NCBI GenBank assembly: GCA_021399435.1
Contig: JAJTUP010000022.1
Location: 930,001-994,000 of the forward strand
Length of the DNA: 64,000 nucleotides
Direction of reading: 5' to 3'
DNA from: Diaporthe sp. PMI_573
Taxonomy: Eukaryota > Ascomycota > Sordariomycetes > Diaporthales > Diaporthaceae
A program made the position numbers and the translations under genes. This document shows positions 59,383-64,000 of the stretch, piece after piece; position 1 is the first letter of the stretch; every line of letters begins with the position of its first letter. The notes under the pieces are model-generated. The model searched no databases and had not been told where the DNA came from. It worked only from the letters and a program-made list of their open reading frames with translations.

Positions 59383-59764
59383 TCACTCATCGTCGTCGTT
59401 TCCGTACTCTTCCTCAAACTTTTGCCACATGGCTCTGTCCCTTGCTATCCGCCGCTGCATCCTCACATGGGCCTCATACTGTCGTATCCTGCTGTCAGCT
59501 TCGACCATGGACCCAAATGCCATGCCCGACATCTGAATGTATCTGGCGAGTGAGGTGTCAATTGGGCTGCCCCCAGCAATACTGGCCCGCGCCCAGCCAA
59601 CCGGTCACTTACACTTTGAACTGAATCGTAAGACTCCGGTACAGGGGCGAGGTGAGGTAGCCGATCCCGCCGAGGATGCCCGCGAGAGCCCCCCACTTGA
59701 CGGCGCCGTAGACGGCTCCCCGCGTCGCCTCCTTCGCGGCATCGATCGCCTCCTCATCCTTCAT
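59383..59764 (-). CDS. Small Rcf3/HIG1-like membrane protein
   Basis: Two exons, 59764-59613 and 59542-59383 (103 residues). The 70-nt GTAAGT..CAG intron falls in QFKV|YIQMSG. The protein has a short acidic N terminus (MKDEEAIDAAKEA), a hydrophobic segment (VKWGALAGILGGIGYL), SPLYRSLTIQFKVYIQMSG, a second weakly hydrophobic part with MAFGSMVEAD, and a charged helical tail ending in acidic residues. The layout (Q-F-K-V-Y..SGMAFGSMVEAD) resembles yeast Rcf3 (TQVRVFYHCSWISMGAVFRAD), a HIG1-type factor of the cytochrome bc1-oxidase supercomplex. Mitochondrial inner-membrane location is inferred from that likeness. It converges on RFC4 with 221 bp between stops. Confidence 0.72.
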
Positions 59765-60729
59765 TGCTCCGTGGGACCGCATTTTGGGCTCATGGCCTGG
59801 GGCCCAAGCCGAAGAAGGAAGAGCGCAGACGGTGGTCCTTCAACTGGGAAGATTGGCTCAATGAGAGGCACAACAGATTGTTTGGTGGGATTGGTCGCGT
59901 GGGTTGTCCGAAGTGCTGGGGCTGCGGGAGTGAGGAGTGGGTTTGGGGGAGCTCAGGCCCGGCAAGACGCAGAAGCTCTCAGGTGCGTCATACGAGAGCT
60001 CGGGGAAGTGGGGCCGTCTGGGCCGTCTGGGGCGTCCCTGCGCCGCCGGCCGAGACGGGGCAGAATCACGGTGCGCAACCCGGAGGGTGGCCATGGCCAT
60101 CACAAACATTACTGCAGTAGCACGGCCACATTTCTTGAAAAATCGCAACACATCGTTACAGAGCCTCTGTGGCTTGCTAACCTTCTTCCCAGTTATCCAA
60201 CAGGGGATTATCCCACAAGTATTTCCCATAGGGGCTCCCGATAGGAGGTCATTCTTTAGGAGGCAATTCAATAGGTTATTTTATAGCAGTTCAGTCCACA
60301 AGAGCAATTCCACAGGTTGAGCAGTAAGCATTGCTCAGGTGTTCCATGCCGTGGCTGCGCAGCGGACACCCGAGCAAAGCTTGTCTGTGTATGCGGTGGT
60401 TTGCATGTTGGCTTTTGAATTCGATGCGATCTAATAGTTCTATACTTACAACTGCACCTATCGCGATGTTTCTATGCGGCATTCCTTTGAATCCTTGGGT
60501 CACACGGCACAAGCCTCCATGCTTCAGAACCTGTGTCAGGTGTAGCTAGGCGTTGTGGTGTTGATGTCCGCGGCTGCCCTCGTGACCGCCCGCGTACTCG
60601 ACCGCGGGTAGGCTTCCGAGGGAGTCTCACGGAGTCACTCGTGGGGGTCCTGAGTTCCACGGGGTTTTGCGATATGCTGAGTAGTATATTGGCCGCCTCC
60701 AAGTATTTCTCGTCGACCGCACTGGCACT
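59765..60729. other. Intergenic region
   Basis: 965 bp upstream of the Rcf3-like gene and downstream of HIS3. No coding region recognised. Confidence 0.55.
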
Positions 60730-61517
60730 CTACCCAAGAGCGCTCAACGTCCCCTTAGTGCTCGGCACCTCGCCCTCCTTTCCGGGGACCTTGCTCGTCG
60801 CCATGCGTATCGCCACAGCCAGCGCCTTGAACGCCGACTCGGCCCTGTGATGGTCATTCTCGCCGCGGAGGCAGTCGACGTGCAGGGTGACTCTGGCGCC
60901 CTGCGCGAAGCTCTGCAGGCAGTGCGGGATCATCTCGCAGCTGAGGTCGCCGATCTTCTCACGCCTCAGGCCCAGGTCCACGACCGCGTATGGCCGGTTG
61001 GACAGGTCCACGACCGCGCGGCTGAGGGCCTCGTCGAGCGGCGCGTATGCGTAGCCGAACCGCGCGAGCCCCGCCATCGAGTTCAGCGCCGTGGCGAAGG
61101 CGCTGCCGAGCGCTATGCAGACGTCTTCTGCCGTGTGGTGGTCGTCAACTGTGTGGGGGTGGACGTCAGCCTCTATAAGGCGCCAATATGGGAACCAATT
61201 GGTCTTGCGTCGGCCCAGGCTGGTGGGTGCTGCGACTCACTGTGCAGGTCGCCCTTGCAGAGGATCGCCAAGCTCCAGCCGGCATGCTTTGCCAGGGCGT
61301 GGAGCATGTGGTCCAAGAAGCCTATTCCCGTGTTGACGCTTATCGTCTGCGACTTGCTCGACTGCGCGGCGTGCCCGTCTGCGCCATCCTTGATGAGCCT
61401 CGTGTCTGTCTCCGGTGGGAATGCGCCGCCGTCGAGGTTCAGGGCCAGTTGGATGCTCGTCTCGTTGGTGTCGCGCGCGAGGGCTGTCCACCGTGGGGAT
61501 GTGGTTGGGTTAGTCAT
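60730..61517 (-). CDS. HIS3: Imidazoleglycerol-phosphate dehydratase
   Basis: Two exons, 61517-61241 and 61148-60730 (231 residues), joined by a 92-nt intron inside the metal-binding [14 protein letters not shown] motif. The enzyme dehydrates imidazoleglycerol phosphate to imidazoleacetol phosphate, the sixth step in histidine synthesis. Family hallmarks are [14 protein letters not shown] near the start, [28 protein letters not shown], a long middle with [20 protein letters not shown], and the second metal-binding set [16 protein letters not shown]. The length is normal for the monofunctional fungal enzyme. Cytosolic. Confidence 0.95.
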
Positions 61518-62215
61518 GGCTGTAGAATGTGATACAATTTCCCTTGGACCTGCAAGAAGAATAATCTACCAATCCGTCCGAGAGGAAACGAAAGTGTCTG
61601 CGAGGTGTTTGTTGTGCCGGACGAAAAAATCACTTGCTCTGACGTATCCTTGCCAATCCGCGACTGTCGATAGGCGGGCGGGAAGGGTCAATCTACAGGG
61701 GCTCCCCGCTAAAGATCGGCCGGATCCCACTGATATGGGATGAATGAAGATATCATAATTGTAGATGACAAAATTTGGTTTCATGATTCTATTACAAGTC
61801 AGTAAATTGCATATGAACACGACAGAGATTCTGAGCAGCGTCTCAGCCCCAACTCAACAAGATGGCCAGATTTGGTGACGTTGTTATGCCAGCCATGGAA
61901 AAGAGCTGTTACCAACCTGGTGTGTTTGGTTCTTCGAGATGTCGCGACAGGCATTACTCACCGAGGAATCTAAGGCGGGTTACATGGCAGCTTTGAACAA
62001 TCATTAAAGCAAGACAATCTGTGATTATACTAAGGTGTGCAAAAAGCAATTATGTAATGTGAGTGATCACAATGCGTATCGAATCCATCAAACGCCGTGC
62101 TAGATTGGTATCTCCCGGCATCCCAAAATGCAGAAATATTTCCTCCCTGTTAGTAAGTATACATGTTGCATTACAGACACACACTCCACTTCACACACAC
62201 CCCAGAAATCTCCCA
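61518..62215. promoter_or_regulatory. HIS3 upstream region
   Basis: 698 bp holding the HIS3 promoter and the 3' UTR of the surface-protein gene. A TGACTAA sequence on the - strand begins at the HIS3 start itself, and TGACTT-type half sites occur upstream, but no convincing Cpc1/Gcn4 site (TGACTC) could be confirmed by eye. Confidence 0.45.
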
Positions 62216-64000
62216 CTACCTCTGCGGCGGCGCAGGGAACGAAACCTGGATCTGCTGAGTCTCCACCGGGCTCCCGCTTTCCCTTCTTGACTTCTTCGCC
62301 GACCCCGCGGCGCCCTTGCGTCCATTCTTCGCCGGAGATGACTTGGGAGGCGGGCCGGACGGCGGCGGTGGGGGAAACCAGCATGCGTCGGCGGCCTCGC
62401 GTGGGCTTGGCCAGCCGTGCTTCTGCCTCATCAGGGGCGAGGCGGACGAGGGCGTCACCAACCCAGGGTAGCCGCTGCCCTGGCTGCTCATGGTGGTGGT
62501 GCTGGCCTTGGGCCTGACCCTGTTGCCGCCGCCGTAGGACTGTGGCGAGGTGGTCGACGCGACGCTTCCCCGGCTGGAAGGTGCGTATGGCGTCGATCTA
62601 AGCGGCAGCGATGGGGGGACGGGCTGTGAGGAGGCGATCAGGGTTGCAAAGACATCGTTTCGTGGCGACTGGCGCGCTGGCGGTGGTGCGACGAGCGTAG
62701 TGTCGATACTCAGGGGTGCCTTCTCCGAAAAGCTCTTCTGTTCTGGGAATGAAGGCGGGGGCTGCTGGTCAGGCTTCTCCGGTGTCATTGCTGGGGGGCC
62801 GAAGGTGTGGAAAGATGGCGGTGGGCCTTGAGGACTCCAAGAGGGTTCGTATGCCGGCCGCTGCCTGGACCCGATGAAGTACCTCCCTGCTGAAGCATCA
62901 CTGGCGGTATTGACTCCGGGTGTGACTTCTGATGCCTGCGACTGGGTCATGGCATCGAGTGAACCGTAGGGCTCATTTTCTTCCACCGGAGTCAGGTCGT
63001 CTTTGAAGAATTTCGGAGACATGGGCGAGGATAGGATCTTGCGGCAGTGGAAGGAGAACGAAGAGTTCCGCTTGTGAGACTTCTTGGACCTGCCCCAGCG
63101 GGGCTCGATTCCAAGGTTTGCGCGGTTCTTGCGCCTTCGGATGCGAATAAAGATGATGGCAGCAACCGCGAGAAGGAGGACAGCCGCCCCGACGGCTATG
63201 CCTGCGATGGCTGCTGTGCTGAGCTGCACGGAATCGGCGGGCTCATCCTGCGTGGATGGATCGACGATTTCGATAACCTTGCGAGAAAAGACCGAGTCGC
63301 TAAGACCTAGTTTGCTTGTGGTATTTGGCCTCTGAAGACAGCCAGCTTGCAAGGCGACGAGGGCTGTGGCGAATGAGTATTTGGGCTGCTACAAAGAAAG
63401 GCCGATTTGACTTACCATTCGCAATGTGACGGGTATCACCACTAGAACCGACGCAAGTAAGGCACGCGTTGTAGAATTCCCCAGTCACAGAGCCATCGTC
63501 GCAATAACCAAATTGAGAGCCTGTCGTACTCAGGTCGCCGTCCTCGAGTCCAGACCTGAGAGCGCCACAGGCCGTGGAGGTCACACATGGGTTGGATCCG
63601 GAGCCAGTACCATTAGGGAACCCGTACACGCAATGATCAAAGCCATAACGGAGATTGTCTATGCAGGTCATCATGTTAGACGTGGGCTATTTTGCTTTTC
63701 CAAGTTGGACCAGGACTCACAAATGAACCAGTATTGGTCGCTCTCCGAACCTTGTTCAAAGGTACTGCTTTGCAAACAGGTCATGCACTGCTTCCATTTG
63801 GAGCCCGTGCTCGTACTGTTCAAAGCCACATCTTCGCATACGATATCCGTTGATTCGGTATTAGATGAGTTTGGATCTGATCTGTCCAATGTTGACGAGT
63901 CTAGGCACACGGAGGAGCAAGGAGAGTTTGGTGTCACTTGAAGGGCGATAACATTATAAGAAAGGACGAGAGCGAGCAGTGTATATAAAGAGCGGACTGC
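62216..64000 (-). CDS. Receptor-like single-pass surface protein, 5' end beyond window
   Basis: Partial: the start codon lies outside the right edge. Exons 64000-63721, 63658-63416 and 63363-62216 give 556 residues. The visible part starts inside a signal peptide (LLALVLSYNVIALQ). A Cys-rich ectodomain follows, with repeated C-x2/3-C patterns (NSPCSSVCLD, CMTCLQSS, STACGALRSG, CLTCVGSSGD, AGCLQRP). One transmembrane helix (AAIAGIAVGAAVLLLAVAAIIFI) is followed by a basic RIRRRKNR stop-transfer and about 300 residues of Pro/Ser-rich cytoplasmic tail. Sordariomycete relatives are often labelled LPXTG-motif or cell-wall proteins. The build is that of a wall sensor or receptor-like protein, but ligand and partners are unknown. 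No kinase domain is present. Confidence 0.82.

Overview
The window looks like chromosomal DNA of a filamentous ascomycete, most likely a sordariomycete. Genes carry short GT..AG introns (mostly 47-110 nt) with CTRAY-type branch sites, start codons sit in (A/G)CC-ATG contexts, and pyrimidine-rich stretches lie upstream of some genes. The gene set (vib-1, ham-2/pro22, a fungal 7-TM receptor, a DUF2011 protein, a MARVEL protein, cyanamide hydratase, HIS3) fits that placement. Species cannot be told from sequence alone. All splice models were built by hand from frame continuity and splice signals.

Layout. 1-4.7 kb: intergenic, ending in a pyrimidine-rich leader. 4.7-10 kb: a 7-TM receptor-like gene (+), then a dolichyldiphosphatase (-) and a DUF2011 nuclear protein (-). 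10-13 kb: intergenic. 13.0-15.2 kb: a vib-1/NDT80-family transcription factor (-). 15.2-30.3 kb: a desert of about 15 kb with only microsatellites and no recognisable gene. 30.3-36.7 kb: an RWD-RBR ubiquitin ligase (-) diverging from the STRIPAK scaffold gene ham-2/pro22 (+), separated by a promoter that holds a CCCTA-rich telomere-like tract. 37.8-43.4 kb: a MARVEL-domain protein (-) and a divergent kinase-like protein with an RGG tail (+). 44.1-48.7 kb: a Gpr1/Fun34/YaaH transporter (-), a cyanamide hydratase (+) and a Zn2Cys6 regulator (+). 51.2-54.4 kb: an AMID/FSP1-like oxidoreductase (-) and a secreted PEBP-like protein with a GPI-type C terminus (-). 55.4-64 kb: compact housekeeping genes (a conserved fungal membrane protein, a basic nuclear-type protein, RFC4, an Rcf3/HIG1-like protein, HIS3), then a receptor-like single-pass surface protein cut by the right edge.

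How they may work together. The strongest functional group is 44.1-48.7 kb. The transporter and the hydratase share a 727-bp divergent promoter that carries repeated CCGG-containing 13-mers, and a binuclear zinc-cluster factor follows directly. This suggests a small regulated unit for cyanamide or related nitrogen metabolism. The left half holds two regulators linked to hyphal fusion and non-self recognition in other fungi (vib-1 and ham-2), about 18 kb apart. The rest are core functions: N-glycosylation lipid recycling, clamp loading, histidine synthesis and respiratory-complex assembly.
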